64,000 nt of DNA from Thermothielavioides terrestris NRRL 8126 (GCF_000226115.1 NC_016458.1:8094001-8158000), one strand, 5' to 3'; counted from the first letter of the stretch, positions 45,266 through 58,060 are shown. A program made the numbers and translations. Notes: generated by a model from the sequence alone, not told the origin.

Positions 45266-46179
45266 ATACTGTCCTCTATTTGCCTCGCTACTCTTAAGAA
45301 GGCCTATACTACTAAAGCAGCTAAGAACAAGCCTCCCCTACTTCTGGCCACCCCTACTAAGGCTAACGCTAACGCTAGTAAGAAGTGAGTACACTCTAAT
45401 CTACCCAACTGGTATAGCGCGTATATCTACGTCTCTAACACTTATAGCAGGACCCCTACTATACTAAAGACCCCCTCTAAGTATATAGCGCCCCTCTCTT
45501 CTTCTTCCTCCTCTTCGAAGGATAAAGAGGAGGAGGGCGCTCTAAGAGAGTAGCCTTGCCTAGGTTGCTTAAAGTCCACTATACGTAGCAAAAGCTCTAG
45601 GGAGTACTAGGAGGCCCCTAGCAAAGCGGCTTAGTATATATGCTATATATATAGCAAGAAGTGCCGCTCTATATAAGTCTATTAATATAGTTATAAGGCG
45701 TATAATACTAATAAATTAGCTTTACAAATATATTCCTCGCTACTAAGCACTTTCTAGCTCTAATATAAGGGCGCTAGGAGCCTAAGCCTAATCTTGTAAA
45801 TATAAATGAAAAGACAAAGGAAAAGAGCTAGTTTAACTATATATAGTAGGACTAGAAGACGCTACGTACTACCCTATACGCCCTCCTCGCTATAGAGGGC
45901 GAGGACGCTAACGCTAAAAATAACGACGACGATAACAACGAGTATACGCCTATACCTGCTAAGGGCAAAGGCAAAGGCAAGGCAAAGGCGGCCACGCCTA
46001 CTAAGAAGTCTAAGAAGGCTAAGAAGGCTAAGAAGGAGGAGAGCGAGGAGGAGGACAAGGATAAAGACGAGAGCAAGGAGGAGGCTGCTTTAGGCTTTGA
46101 CCTAGAGGCGCTAGCGTGTAGTATAGTAGTGGCGATACTAGCCGCTATAACTTCTAAGAAGAAGAAGGGTAGTAAGTAG
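45266..46179 (+). pseudogene. Antisense intron-containing gene in copia D, unknown Cys-motif protein
   Basis: Plus strand, opposite to pol. A start-like ATA (from ATG) at 45266 follows an ACAACAACAACT leader. Exon 1 (45266-45384) is Lys/Ala-rich. An intron at 45385-45450 has donor GTGAGT, branch TCTAAC and acceptor CAG, and splicing keeps the frame past the only TGA. Exon 2 has a Ser run, an acidic stretch, then PCLGCLKS and C-Y-I-Y-S-K-K-C, a Cys arrangement seen in small fungal proteins. The Lys/Glu-rich C terminus (KGKGKGKAKAA, KKSKKAKKAKKEE; stop 46177-46179) is in a different frame, so there is a second intron or a frameshift. Function unknown. Confidence 0.55.
45385..45450 (+). other. 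Predicted 66-nt intron
   Basis: GTGAGT...TCTAAC...ATAGCAG. Typical fungal intron length and signals; contains the in-frame TGA. Confidence 0.65.
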
Positions 46180-46289
46180 TTCTACGTTGTTGTTTATTGT
46201 TTTATAGGTATAGGCACCCCCTAGTCTGTTTTATACTAGTGTATACTCCTATATTTAGTTTGTTTTTACTTAAGCCTTATATTCTTATC

Positions 46290-49200
46290 CCTCTAATTGT
46301 CTCCTTAAACTATATAATATATATCCTATAGGTTAAGGAGCTCCTTAAAGTACTTAAACTTCTAGTAAGTTAATACCTTTGTAAGCCTATTTATAGGCAT
46401 TTTAGCAATTAGCAAATATACAACCTCGAAAGATCCCTTTGTATATTCTTGATATAGCTATATATTATAGATATTAATATAACGTAGGCGAGTGCTAATA
46501 CGTTCGTTCTCTCCTACTATAAGGCAGATAGTCTATATATTGTTATAGAATATAGTCTAAGGTATACCTAGCTTAAGTTGTAGGTCGCTAAGGAAACGCT
46601 TAAACACTATTGTCTCCTACACTACAGTGGATAGAGCGAGGAGCTCCGCCTCTATAGACGAGGTGGTAACTATATCCTAGTATATAGTCTTCCAATGAAC
46701 GAGCCTATTAAATAGAGAGATAAGATAGCCTTATAACGACCTATGTATATTAGGATTATCTATATACGATATATCCTCTACGATAAGCAAGATTTGTATA
46801 GGAGTAGCATCCTACGGTATACCCCTAAACTAAATAGCGAGGAAGCGTATACTAAATAGGTAGGAGATTATATACTTTATAGTATCAATGTATATCCCTA
46901 AGGGGTTCGTTAGGAAGTGTGAGAGCAACGATGCTAGGAACGTGACCTCTGTGCGTAGTACAACTATAGTATAGAGTAGTAATCTAATAAGCTTCTAGAA
47001 CAGCTTGATCTATACTTGAGTAACAGTGTTAATGAACTTATAGAGCTCTATTATAGGGAGAGGGATATTTAGAAAGGTGATTTAATCTATAAGACTAAAG
47101 CGCTTTGTAATCTTCTTAATATACTAGTTAAGGCAGAGCTAGATCTTACGTTATATATAGTCGTAAATTACCCTAATACTTAGAAACTAAGCTACGTCCC
47201 CCTTTTCGTATACTTCGTACTTCGCTTTTAGAGCGTTGATAACCCTCTAAGCTGTCTCTATATAGTCTCTATAGTAGAAGACTAGGTAGTCGTCTATATA
47301 GAATAGCACAAGTATATACCGTTGGCAGTCGAAGAATAAGTATAGCTCCTTAGGCAAAGCTATAAGGCCAAGCTTCCGAAGTATACTAGAGAACTCTCGG
47401 TACTAGAGCAACGGAGACTCTTATAAGCTATATAGAGCTCTCTACAATTCTATAAGAAATCTAAGCTCTTCGAACCCCTTAGGCATCTTATAAATAACAC
47501 CCTTAGGCAGGTCTATATTTAAGAACGCCTACGCTATATCGAACTGTTTAACCTTAAGATTAAACTATATAGCGATAGCTATTATTATATAGAACAAGCG
47601 CGCTACGAGTATAGCTATATAAGTGCTTTATAGAGTAGTAAGCTCCTAAAGGTCGCCTCGAACATAGATATAAGACTTACACTTCTCAAGGTTGCTATTT
47701 TAATCGAACTTATAGACGAAAACCTACTTTAGAGAGAGTGGTCTTCCTTTGAAGGTCTTACATCGAATCTTACGCTATATCTTCCTATTGACGAGATTGT
47801 AAATCTCTTCCTTAGCCACTTTGATAAACTTAGGCCTTTAAAAGTAGTTGGCGAGATCCTTCTAACGCTTAGGAAGCTTAGCGAAGTCGTTAAAATACAC
47901 CTAGGGCCTACTTAGCGTTGCCCTAGGATATACATCATAATATTAGCGAACTGTCGCCACGAAAACTATATACAATGTATAGTACTAGATGCTATTGCCC
48001 TCCTATAGAGCGATTATAGAGTTATCTAAAAATATATAGCTAAACAAATGCTATATATACTAATCTAGTACATCGATGCTCTCCTTATAGTATATAGGGG
48101 CTACGAAGTACACTAGACCGCCACTTCCACCTATACCACCGCTAGGAGACTGTCTATAGATCCGTCTTAAATAACGAGTTAGTAGTCTATATACCTTACG
48201 TATATACTTACGCTTCTCCTTTACTAGTATAGCTATAGGTGTCCTAGAATTAGGCTAAGAACTATAGTTTAAGGCGTCTTCCTAGTCGTCTAGAGCCTCT
48301 AGCTAATCGCTAAGGCGGTCGACCTCCTCTTTACTACTAAGAGTATCGACTATAGTAGTACTTACTATTGTACTACCTTGGCTAGTACTCCTAGTTATAC
48401 CGCTAGCGACGCTACTACTAACGTCTCTAATAACTGTATTAAAGGCCTCTGATAATATAGTTCCTACTAGTCTACTGTCACTGCTAGTACTGTAATTAGT
48501 AGGGGGGCTACTCCCTTTAAAATCGTCTAAACGTTCTTAGTGTAGCTTTGGAGTTGGTTCTAGAGTGTAAAGACCACTAGTAGGCTCTTTACCTAAACTC
48601 TAGCTACAATGCTCGAGTACTTCTATACCCCTTAGATAGGATAGAGAGTAGAGAGGAGCTTACCCTTCTAGTTCCTATTCAGTTATATCCCCTAGATGTC
48701 CTAGAGAGCTAGAAACCGTCACTGGGTCTTTATAGGCATCTATAACTCTAAACAGTACTGCCTTAGCGTCCTAAGGCTCTATAGGGAGTTCAATAAGCTT
48801 AACAACCTTTCTAGCGACTACTACTAATTGAGTATTAAGCTACTCCTCTCCCTTTTAGTAGAACGTATATTCGTCAAAGGTTATATTATATATTGTAATA
48901 ACCTTCCTAAGTTTCAGTACCTAGATACAGTAAATGTTAGACGCCCTATATCTAACAAGATACCTAATATACGCTCTAGGCTTAACCTTCCTAGCACGCC
49001 TCTCAATCCCCTTTTTATATTCCTTTATTAGCGGGTACACTTAGTAGCTATATATATAAACGCTACCCTAGTTAGAGCGTAGGTCGGCAGTTAGAGAATA
49101 TATAAGATAGGGCTAATACTAGTGAAACCAGTGCCTAAACTAAGAGTCGAGCACCTCGTTCAGTAAGCGGTAGTTGTAAACGCGACTTAGGCTTATACTA

Positions 49201-50880
49201 TATAAGTATATAGCTATAACTATCGACTTTAGCTATAGGTTCTAAGGAAGTCTAGCGCCTATAAGTATTGCAAGGCTCTTTGTAATAAGTTCTTTGTCTA
49301 TATATTTTAAACTGCTATTAGGCTCCTTAGTATCCAAAAGCGTAACCTCTAAGTCAATACTCTACCTCTACGCCTAGAGCTTGTATACTATATATCCCTT
49401 AATGCTAATGACGCTAGTATCGCTATCCTGCCTAATCTTATAAATAGGTAGCCTAAATTAGCGTTTCACCTAGCGTTTAAAGCGGACAAGCTCATTGTAT
49501 ATACTATCGTATATCTTATATATAAGTAGAGTTGTGAAAAGCTTCCTACTATACTCGTCCTTAATAACTAGTAGCTAGTTCGAGCCGTCAAGTGCCCTTA
49601 GAAAGTCGAACAGGTCCTAAAAGACCCTCTAAAATAGGCGTAGTAACAGCTTCGATAGTAGGCAGCGCGAAATAACCTGTTCTACGTATACCTATATATA
49701 TACCTTGTATTCCAGCCTACGAAGCCTGCAAATCTATATACCTCTAGCGTTTAAAATAAGATGTTCTAGCGCCTCTGAACTTAGATAACTAGATCTAATA
49801 TACTAGAGAGTAGCTAGGTCTTCTCTCTTTAGGAGTAGGTCCTTAGAGGGCCTACTCCTCCTAAAGTTCTTTACAACTGTAGCGCTTATAGTTATAAGTC
49901 TAGTAAAGCTTCTAGGGAGCATCTAAAGGGCATTAGAGTAGGAGGAAAGAGCATTGTATTATAAGAAGGTTAGGTTAAACTTCTCAACTAGTTGCCTAAG
50001 TATAATACTCTTCTCTAAAGTTCCCTAACGTAGCGTATAATCCAGACTATAGTACTAAGCGCCCTACGCTCAAAGGCGTCTCTTAGAGACAATGTTGATA
50101 TAAAAGCCTTCGACGATAGCAACGTTGTCTATAATAAGGTCCTTAGTATTTGGGCTATATATACTATTTAAAACGTTCTTAATAATCTATTTACTATAGC
50201 TAGAGATAGGGAAAGATATAGTGCCTACCTCAACAGTCTTACTGCTCGTCTTAACGAACGTACTAAGGACAAAGAGAGCCCTATTATTAACGAGATTAAC
50301 CGCTCTACAGTTATTAAATAGAATACATTTGCTAAGCAGGTATAGGCTAAACTTAAGAGATACGAATATACTATATACTCCTTTAAGCTTATTTATAATC
50401 GTTAGATCGATAATAGCGTATACCTAGAGCACTCCCAAAAATAAAGGACCTACGCCACTATTAGGACTAGTAGTCTTAGCATTTGACAATGTGTTCTAGA
50501 TCTTCTAACCAAGCTTCTAGAGCTCTACTCGAAGGTTGTTCTAGCACTCTTTAGCGAATCGTTGGCGTACTATATTTACTATATTGTTTAGGAGCGTTAC
50601 ACTATTTAGGGATTCCTCTATTAAAGTGTACCGAAGTTGCTAATATTCTAAGGGAAACTACTAGTAGCGAAAAGTCTTTGGCTTATATAGGTAGTTGCAG
50701 TTCTTCTTACGCTTCTAACTACCCTTCTGACCGTTCTACGCTCCTAGAAGTATAGGGTAGGCTCTAGGCTTCGGATAGACTACCGCTTTAGCCTAGAAGA
50801 TCGCTTTAAATAAGAGAGCTAAGTCGAGAAAGGTTGGTCCTTTGCCGCTAAGCTTCTTAGTTACACTAATATCCTTTAAT
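46290..50880 (-). pseudogene. Copia D pol: pre-integrase, integrase, RT, RNase H
   Basis: Minus-strand domains in order: a GTLEKSIILRQL pre-integrase region (about 50050), integrase with LLRALDGSN-like and LLVIKDEYS (about 49600), RT with YIYVRGDL, FDIA.AFLNIDLPKG (about 47560), YSL.ESPLL and LVLFYIDDYLVFY (catalytic YIDD near 47310), and RNase H with TTSSIEAELLALS (about 46660) ending near 46300. A complete copia pol in order, inactivated only by RIP-type stops. Confidence 0.87.
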
Positions 50881-51720
50881 ATATAAGTCGCCTACTCTAG
50901 ATCTAAACGTCTTTATATAGTCTTAAGGAATATAGTAATAGCTATTGCGTCGATGACTATAGCAATGTTGGCCGCCTTTACACAGTAGAGGACCAATATA
51001 TATATAAGAATCTAGGTCCTAGGTTCAACGCTACTCTAGCTACCTCTAGCAAAGACAGTTGTATACTCCTCAATAAGCGTAATAAAAGTAGCGCTATTGG
51101 AGGGTACAATAATCTTATATAGCGTCTATATAAACCTATATATACCAGTGATGTTCTCAGCCTCTATAATGTCGTATACGGTATATACGTAGTAGTCGCT
51201 AATAGATATATTAATCATTTTATAGAGTTTGTTAATAGTATAGAATACTACAATATCGATAACGGACTTTAAAAACGCCTTATATAGCTTAAGGAATTTA
51301 TAGCGGATCTCCTCCTTAGTAGGATTAGTTGACTAAAGTTCCTCGCTATAGGTAGTAGGATTAGCTACCTTCTAGGCTTACAATGTAGTATACTACGCCT
51401 AAAGATAGTGGTCCTAGACCGCCTAACGAGCTATACCCTAGGTAGGCTATATAGGAAGGCCAAGCATCTTAGCTTCAGTAGCAAGCTCGGTGTCTAGGTC
51501 AATAATATGCTAGATATACAAGTTGTTAGCCTCTTAGCGAATAGCAGAGATCTATCTTGGCTAGTCCTTAGGGCTATTGAGGGTTAGAAGCGCTATAATA
51601 GCAACGGTAACGATTTTCTTAGTTTCGAGTATTATCTTAAAGTAAACTAAGGTGTACTACGTTGTTTAGACTAAACGATAGGGGTAATATAAACTTATAG
51701 CAGTTGTTGACGATCGAGAA
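50880..51720 (-). pseudogene. Copia D gag
   Basis: Minus-strand frame with KIVTVAIIALLTLNSPKD (about 51620), AKMLGLPI, EEIRYKFLKLYKAF and YDIIEAENITGIY, followed by FITLIEEY. Helical gag of copia type upstream of pol. The start Met is not certain. Confidence 0.8.
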
Positions 51721-51797
51721 AACTAGAAATGGTTGTTAGAGAAAAGAAGAAGGATAGCCCCAACTAGGCTACACCACTATTATAAGTGTTGTATACG

Positions 51798-51812
51798 AAC
51801 CGGGCTTATAAC
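51798..51812 (-). promoter_or_regulatory. Copia D primer-binding site
   Basis: Minus strand GTTATAAGCCCGGTT right after the LTR end CTTCTTA (from CTTCTCA). Complementary to initiator tRNA-Met anticodon arm, as in copia A. Confidence 0.7.
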
Positions 51813-51994
51813 TAAGAAGAGTAGCGAAGTAGGGCTATATAGGATGCAGAGGCATATATATTGAGAGAGGTGCTCCTCTTAAGCTAGGTGGAAGGAGCGC
51901 TGAGGTCTATATATATATATAGGCAGAGCTGACATATGCCCCCTAAGCGCAAGGAGCCTAGCAGATAGAGTCACGTGTACACTAGCACGCGACA
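51813..51994 (-). repeat. Copia D 5' LTR (182 bp)
   Basis: TAAGAAGAGTAGCG (from TGAGAAG) to CACGCGACA on the plus strand, followed by GAAGT at 51995-51999. Confidence 0.9.
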
Positions 51995-54140
51995 GAAGTA
52001 CTGCTTATACAGATATTCCTACAATAGCTTAAAGGACTCTAGTTCCACTGGCGTAGGCTCGAATTTAGCGTTTAAGGTAAATGCTTTCCTAGTGTTCTTC
52101 GACTTAGTAATAAGAAGGTTCCTGCTTACTCTCCCTTAGGTAAAGAGCTTGGTTTTACAGTCCTATAAAAGCTATGCCTTTACTATATACTATAGGATGC
52201 CTTTGCGTAGCCATCTAGCTATACCTAGGTACTGCTCTAAGGCTTCTAAGGTATTAGGGAACTTAAGCTTCTTAAATATAGCGATTCTATCGTCTATCTT
52301 AGCTACTCCTTCGCCATTGACTATATAACCAAGGAGTCTTACTGACGGGTAGGCTACAAAGGGTTTTTCTATAGAAATGTAAACGTATACCTTGTCTAAA
52401 ATATCGAGAACCGTCTCAATATACTTGAGGTACTCCTCTATATCTTTACTAGCGATAATAATGTTATCGATATAGGTGTGTACAAAGTGCTTGTACTTAC
52501 GGAATAGACAATCTATAAAGCGCTATACAAAAGCTAGCGAGTTTTTAAACCTTATTAGTACGACGTTTAAACGTTCTAAACCTCTAGGACTAATAACCAC
52601 TATACGGTCATAGTATTCTTTTGCGACTAGAAGCTAGAAGAAAAATCTAGAAGCGTCGAATACTATAAAGACTATATTGCTTATTATTATATTTATAATA
52701 TCATCTTAGTTAGGCAATAGGTATATATCTGGTACCACTAATATATTTAGAGGCTAGAGGTCTACAACGGCTCTGCCTTTCGTCTTTCTAGCAACTATAT
52801 AGTAGACTATAAAAACTAGGCAAGCGACAGGAGTCGGCTAATCTATAAAGTCTATTTTCTCTTATATATACAGTTTATTATATTCTTCGTTGACAATCGC
52901 TTAGTCCTTAGTGCTTAGCAGGTAGATCCGAATAGGTTTAAGCTAGTTCTACTATCTATCGACAAATAGGATTTTCATCTTCTGCTCCTCTAGTATAAGG
53001 ACAATGCTATAGTCATAGAAGACGTTATACTTGTCTAGTAGTACCTTCATTTCTTCTATATACCGTTTGTCCCTACTATAGATACTTACCTCTACTACTA
53101 ACTTAATATATAGGATGTCGTCTAGTTTCTCAATGCTATAGGATAGTATATAGAATTCCTACTTAGTAGATGGCTTATACTTATTCTTTATTAGCGTCTT
53201 CGTCACTAGTTCCTTACCACTTAGCTCCTATTGCTTAGTCGTCGTCATCTATATATATTTATCTTCTGTAACGTCGTCCTAGGTCTACTATATAAGGTTC
53301 TATACCATTGCCTAGATATCCTCCTCTAGGCTATACTAAAGGAGGTGTCTAATACGCTATCCTTTAATAATAGTGATTAGACAAGCGGTATTGTTCCTTA
53401 CAACGGCCTAGTATACGCTCTTCGTATCTACAATAGCGTCTAGTACGCCTTTAACGTATAAAGCGAAGTAGAGCTCGTATTTCTAGTTGTCTACATTGTA
53501 GTTATCGGCGTCTATAGGCTCGAACGTAGTCTTAATCAGGTGTTCTATTATAGGTGCGACTATTATAGTGTTTACAGCTTTCACCTTTTGTATTATCCTT
53601 CTTCGCTCTATACGCATTCTCACCTTTATATTGTAGACTAACTAGAAGTAACAGGTTAATGTATTAAGGTCAATCTTTACTCTATTGCAGAGTATAAAGT
53701 CAGTTCTAATCAACAGTTTTGCTCCTAAACCTTCGATAACGTCGACTATCATAGTGAAGTAACCTTCTACGTTAGTGCTATAGACCATTCCTCAGATATA
53801 GAAGTCGAACTCGACCTACTTCTTAACTTCGGTATAGGCTCTAATGCCCTTAACAAAGTACAGCTTTATATTAATCTAATATAAGTGTTTAGCCCACTTA
53901 GAGATAAACTCCTTGTCGATAAGGTTGGTATTGCTGCCTATATCGAAGCAAACCTCGGTATCTAGTTCGCTTAGATTTACACTAATGTTGATTATAAGGT
54001 ATATAGCTTGCTTATCTAACGCTTTTAGTAGTAGTATATATAGCTATACTTCTACGATCTGTCCTTTAGTTAGTGTAAAGTTTACTGCCTTACCTTCAAG
54101 GTTATCTTCGTTGTTACTGAGATTATACTAGCGGTCCGTT
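51995..54140 (-). pseudogene. Gypsy C protease and reverse transcriptase
   Basis: Minus strand: protease CFDIGSNTNLIDKEF (active site 53944-53933) and a second protease motif LLIRTDFIL. The RT has ASRFFFQLLVAKEYYDRIVV, FVQRFID, YIDNIIIASKD (catalytic YIDD, 52474-52463) and AYPSVRLLG, then EQYLGMA and the RT thumb, cut by copia D at 51999. This RT pattern is that of a Pezizomycotina Ty3/gypsy clade. Confidence 0.88.
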
Positions 54141-56327
54141 TAAGGCTATATAGGTTTATACTTGTCTTTATCGCTATCGTCTACTATATACTCGAAAAGC
54201 TTATAACGTATTATAAAGACTCTACTATAAGCGGTACATTGCTAAATCTATAGAAGCTATTGTAGCGGTTTATTCTAAATTAGTCTAGGCTAGCAAGATA
54301 TATAATATATATAGTAAAAACTATTAGCCTCCTCGTCTTCCGATTCTTTATCCTTAGCTTTAGTATTATATTCGTCGACAAGAACGTACTTAACCTTTTC
54401 TAGCATTTTACAATAAAGATTAGCATCCTCGTCGTCTCCTATTACTATAATCTCGCTATAGTATATAAACGTGCTATCTTCGAACTGCTTCTTATATACG
54501 TATATACAAATCCGTTAGAGCCGTTGAGGTCGTTTGCCCTAGTTGCTATTGTCGCCTCTTCTTAGGCTATTAAATAGTCTAAGTCCTCCTCTACGATCGT
54601 TGAACAGTCGATATCCTCTTCCTCGTCTAGTTGCGCTATAGAAATTTCGATTACCGAATAGCTATACTTAGTCGCCATCTCTATACCAATTGCTTCTAAT
54701 CTACTAGGGTCTATCTCTATCTCTCCTCCAATAGTCGCAATATCCTCTTCTGCCTTTTCCTATCTAGAAGGCTCTACTATCCTCCTAGCCGTCTCCTTAT
54801 TTATCTTCGTTGTACTCTATATCTATATTGTTAGCGATATAGCTATAGCTAATAATATAGCCTTTAGCAACGTTCTATCGAAGCTTATCTTTAACAATAT
54901 ATACTTTAGTATTAACGATATTAAAGAATACGTTTATCTCCATTGTTATATCTAATTTAGGGCAAAGCTAACGAAGTTTAGAATAAAGGCTATTATATAA
55001 ATATATTAAACGTTGCTCTTTAGTAGTATTTCCCTAGATATATATATATTTAAAGTATTTTATAGCGAATTTCCTAACTAGTTTATCTTTATAGTTGTCC
55101 TTTATAATATACTAGTTTTCGTTTAACTATTTCTCTACTTTATATTTCTTAATACTAAACTCTTTTTTTAAACGTTTAGTCTATACTTTTATAGATATAG
55201 TCAATACTACCTTCTCTATAGCGGAGAGCTACTGCTTATACTATTGTAGCGCTAAACCTTAGAGTAGGGTCTACATCTCTATATATAGGGTCTCTTCTCT
55301 TACTAGGTAGTACCTAATAACCTAGTCTACTCGCTAAACCCAAAGGTTAACGTCCCTATAGTACAGCTACTACTTGTTGTACTATAGGTCCTAAGGTTCT
55401 TTAGAGTCGTTTTCTATATCTAGCTAAAAGAGACTAGTGTCCTAAATCTTCTATTTTAACGTAGGTATAGGTGCCTACAAAGATATAACGCTTCCGTTGT
55501 CGGTTTTGGCCTAACAGTCTCCTTTGGCTATAGCTCTATTCGCCCTTTCGATTATAATATTTAGGTTCTCTATTATTCTAGCTATCTAGGTAAGGAGATC
55601 CTACGTAGTGAATATAGCTTAGATATCTATAACGGTTGTTCCTTGTCTAGTAGGTCTAGCTATCTATCTAAAGGGTCTCTCTTAGAGCGGCTACTATCTA
55701 TATAGTAGGCTTAGCATCTCTCAGAATAGCGAGGAGATACTAGAATCGACTAAACTACCTATATATTCTATTCTAAAGTTATAGATGACTATATCTAGTC
55801 TAAGAAGTTTAGATAAATACCGAGATAGCTAGCTTAGCGTCTATAGTAGTAGCTAGGGAACTTAGTCGAAAACGCTAATCAACTAAGCTATTAGAGATAA
55901 TAAGTTTTCCTCTTTAGGCTATTAGTTCTAAAGTAGCGAATCCTATAATCCTCTTAGTAGCTCTTAATAGCGTCTACTAAGATTGTAGCTACTAGTAATA
56001 TAGGTTTTATATCCTTGTTAAGGAATAGTCGATATATTCTAAAGCTTTAGTTGCTCCTAGAAGGTTAAGCTTAATAGAGTTAATAGCTAGTTCTTAATTA
56101 GATTATATCTAGTCCTTACCAATATTTCTAGCGATATAGCTAGTCCTAATTGCTAATCGTTAGTCCTCCGAGGTTTTAAGGTCTCTTATAGTCCCTAACT
56201 CTTTAGTACTAAGGTCTTTAGCGTCTCTTAGGTTAAGTCCTCAGTCTCTAAGACAACGTCTTCGATCCTAGGGTCTAGGATAAAGTGTTTACTAACTACT
56301 ACCTAAACTTTATATTTAATAGATATA
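54140..56327 (-). pseudogene. Gypsy C gag, middle and C-terminal part
   Basis: Minus-strand gag with an Arg/Gln/Asn-rich segment (about 54540-54700) where zinc knuckles would be, and an acidic region EDANLYCKMLEKVK near 54400 before protease. Knuckle cysteines are not clearly preserved. It continues at 57584 after LINE J. Confidence 0.65.
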
Positions 56328-56340
56328 AGATAGGTATATA

Positions 56341-57570
56341 TAGAGGGCAAGCTGCGGACCTAGGAGTATGCTCTAACTAGGATAACTGCAAAGACTTAGG
56401 GCCCTAGCCTAGCCTAGGCTAGGGAAATCTATACTAAGTGCATACGCAGTGCTATAGCCTACGGTGCCTCTACTGCCTATACTCCTACCCCCCCCTAGGG
56501 CTAGCCCTAGGGTATTGCTAGGAGCCTGGCCAAGGCCTAGAACCGTAGCCTCTAGGTAGTCACTAGGGCCTACTAGGCTACGCCTATCTACGCCCTCGAG
56601 ACCGAAGCCTGGGTTCCCCCTCTAGACCTATACCTTAATAAAAGGCTAGTAGACTTCGAGAGGCGGATTCGACGACCAGTCCTCCTAGGGGGCCAAAGGC
56701 CTATCGACATTATAAACGGGGCTTGCCTTAGGCTCTATAAGAGGTTTAGGAAGCCTAGAGGCCGAAGAGGGCCCTAGAGGGTATAGGGGCTATAGGAGCC
56801 TATAATAGTAGAAAAGCAAGTACTAGCGGCGCTGTAGTGGGCTAGCTGTAGGCCTACTAGGCAGGCGTTTATAGAGGCTTAGGAGGAGCGGTAGAAGCAA
56901 AGGGTTTAGGTGTAGAGTAGGAAGCCTAGGAGGCTAGCTAACTAGGACCCCCCTAACTTCCTCTTTACCAATAGGGCCTTAGCCTAGCATCAAGGCCTAA
57001 CCAAGGCCCAGAGCTCTCTGTTAACCTAGGCCAAGGTGGGGGCTATAGGCCTTCGGGGCTTCCTTTTCAAGGCCTAGGTCCTAGACGTCAATACCCCCCT
57101 CTACGCTTGTGGTAAAGGTGTAGAAACGGTGGAGCACTTGGTGGTCTAGTGCAGGCACCCCCCGAGGCCTAGACCCTGGGCACCCTAGGCTATACGGACC
57201 CGCCTAGACCTCTACTACGTGCTATGTGGTAGAGGAGCCCGGGCCCGCAGGCTTGCAAGGGGGGTGGTTAACTGGCTTCTATAGTTAGGCTAGCTTCTAG
57301 AGTATAGGCTAGCCGCAAGGCTAGACCTTGCCTAGGAGCCTAGCCTAGGCTAGCCCTAGGCTACTGGGCCTGCTTAGCCTAGCCACTCTTTTTTCCCTTT
57401 TCTTTATAGCATTGGGAGTTAGACTCGTTCGTTTGTTTTGTTTTTCCTTGATTCTAAAGGTCGGATACAGGTTTTTCATCCGGCCCTTAGGGCACGGTTT
57501 TCCTATATATAAGCGGTAGAAGGACTGGCGAGCCTTGGCTAAGGGTATATCGGGGTAGGAAATAATAATA
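56341..57570 (+). mobile_element. LINE J, 5'-truncated LINE, 1230 bp
   Basis: Begins inside ORF2 (GAGGGCAAGCTGCGG, compare 31670) and runs to the tail GGAAATAATAATA. The flanking duplication is AGATAGGTATATA (56328-56340) and AGATAGATATATA (57571-57583), 13 bp with one difference. Relatively little RIP damage (CCCGGGCCCGCAGGC near 57238). Confidence 0.92.
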
Positions 57571-57583
57571 AGATAGATATATA

Positions 57584-58040
57584 GAATATAGTTGTTAAAT
57601 ATCTAAGAGGGAGGATACTCTAAGACGTATAGTTCTTAGGCGTAGCGTTATATATAGTCGTCTCCTTCCAATACTATCTCGAGGGATGCTATAGCTTCTA
57701 GGTACTTAAGGTCTTACAAGCTAATGTCGGTAACCCACTGAATGTCGTAGGTGACTTCAAAGTCCTTAATAAACTTAAGTATCTACTAGGCGTCCCTATA
57801 GACGTTTATATTTATAAAGCTTAACTTCGTCTAGTTCCTAACGCCTTGAGGGTATCTAGGGCTAGGTTAACGGTGTTAACGAAGCAAACTAGTTCGTTAT
57901 ATAATATGTTTCCTAAAGCTTACTCCCTTATAAAGGAGCGTTATCTACCTTAGGCGCCGCTCTATACAACTTGCTAGGTGTAACTTATAATATCTTCTAA
58001 GTCGAACTTAGCTCCTTTCGATAAAAAGCAAATAGGTCCA
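57584..58040 (-). pseudogene. Gypsy C gag, N-terminal part
   Basis: Minus-strand sequence with KGAKFDLEDIISYT near 58010, NELVCFVNTVNLALDTL near 57890, then in a shifted frame FIKDFEVTYDI.WVTDISL and LEYPPS. The two frames suggest one small indel near 57835. It lies directly after the primer-binding site. Confidence 0.65.
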
Positions 58041-58058
58041 AATCGTTAGTAGACACCA
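58036..58058 (-). promoter_or_regulatory. Gypsy C primer-binding site
   Basis: Minus strand: LTR end TATAACA, two bases, then TGGTGTCTACTAACG followed by ATTTGGACC. Complementary to a tRNA 3' end with CCA. The first 12 bases match the TRIM site except one. Confidence 0.7.
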
Positions 58059-58060
58059 CT

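Larger units (their letters stand above)
44247..51994 (-). mobile_element. Copia D, Ty1/copia element with an extra inverted LTR-PBS at its 3' end
   Basis: Sense strand minus: 5' LTR 51994-51813, primer-binding site 51812-51798, gag, pol, an antisense gene, 3' LTR 44618-44446 (short of about 7 end bases), then an inverted primer-binding site (44443-44429) and an inverted, complete 182-bp LTR (44428-44247). Both outer ends are therefore TGTCGCG U3 ends, and GAAGT flanks the whole. Confidence 0.88.

Noticed and set aside
45852..46076. Leu/Ser-rich minus-strand reading frame
   Set aside because: It is the antisense shadow of the Lys/Glu-rich plus-strand coding region.
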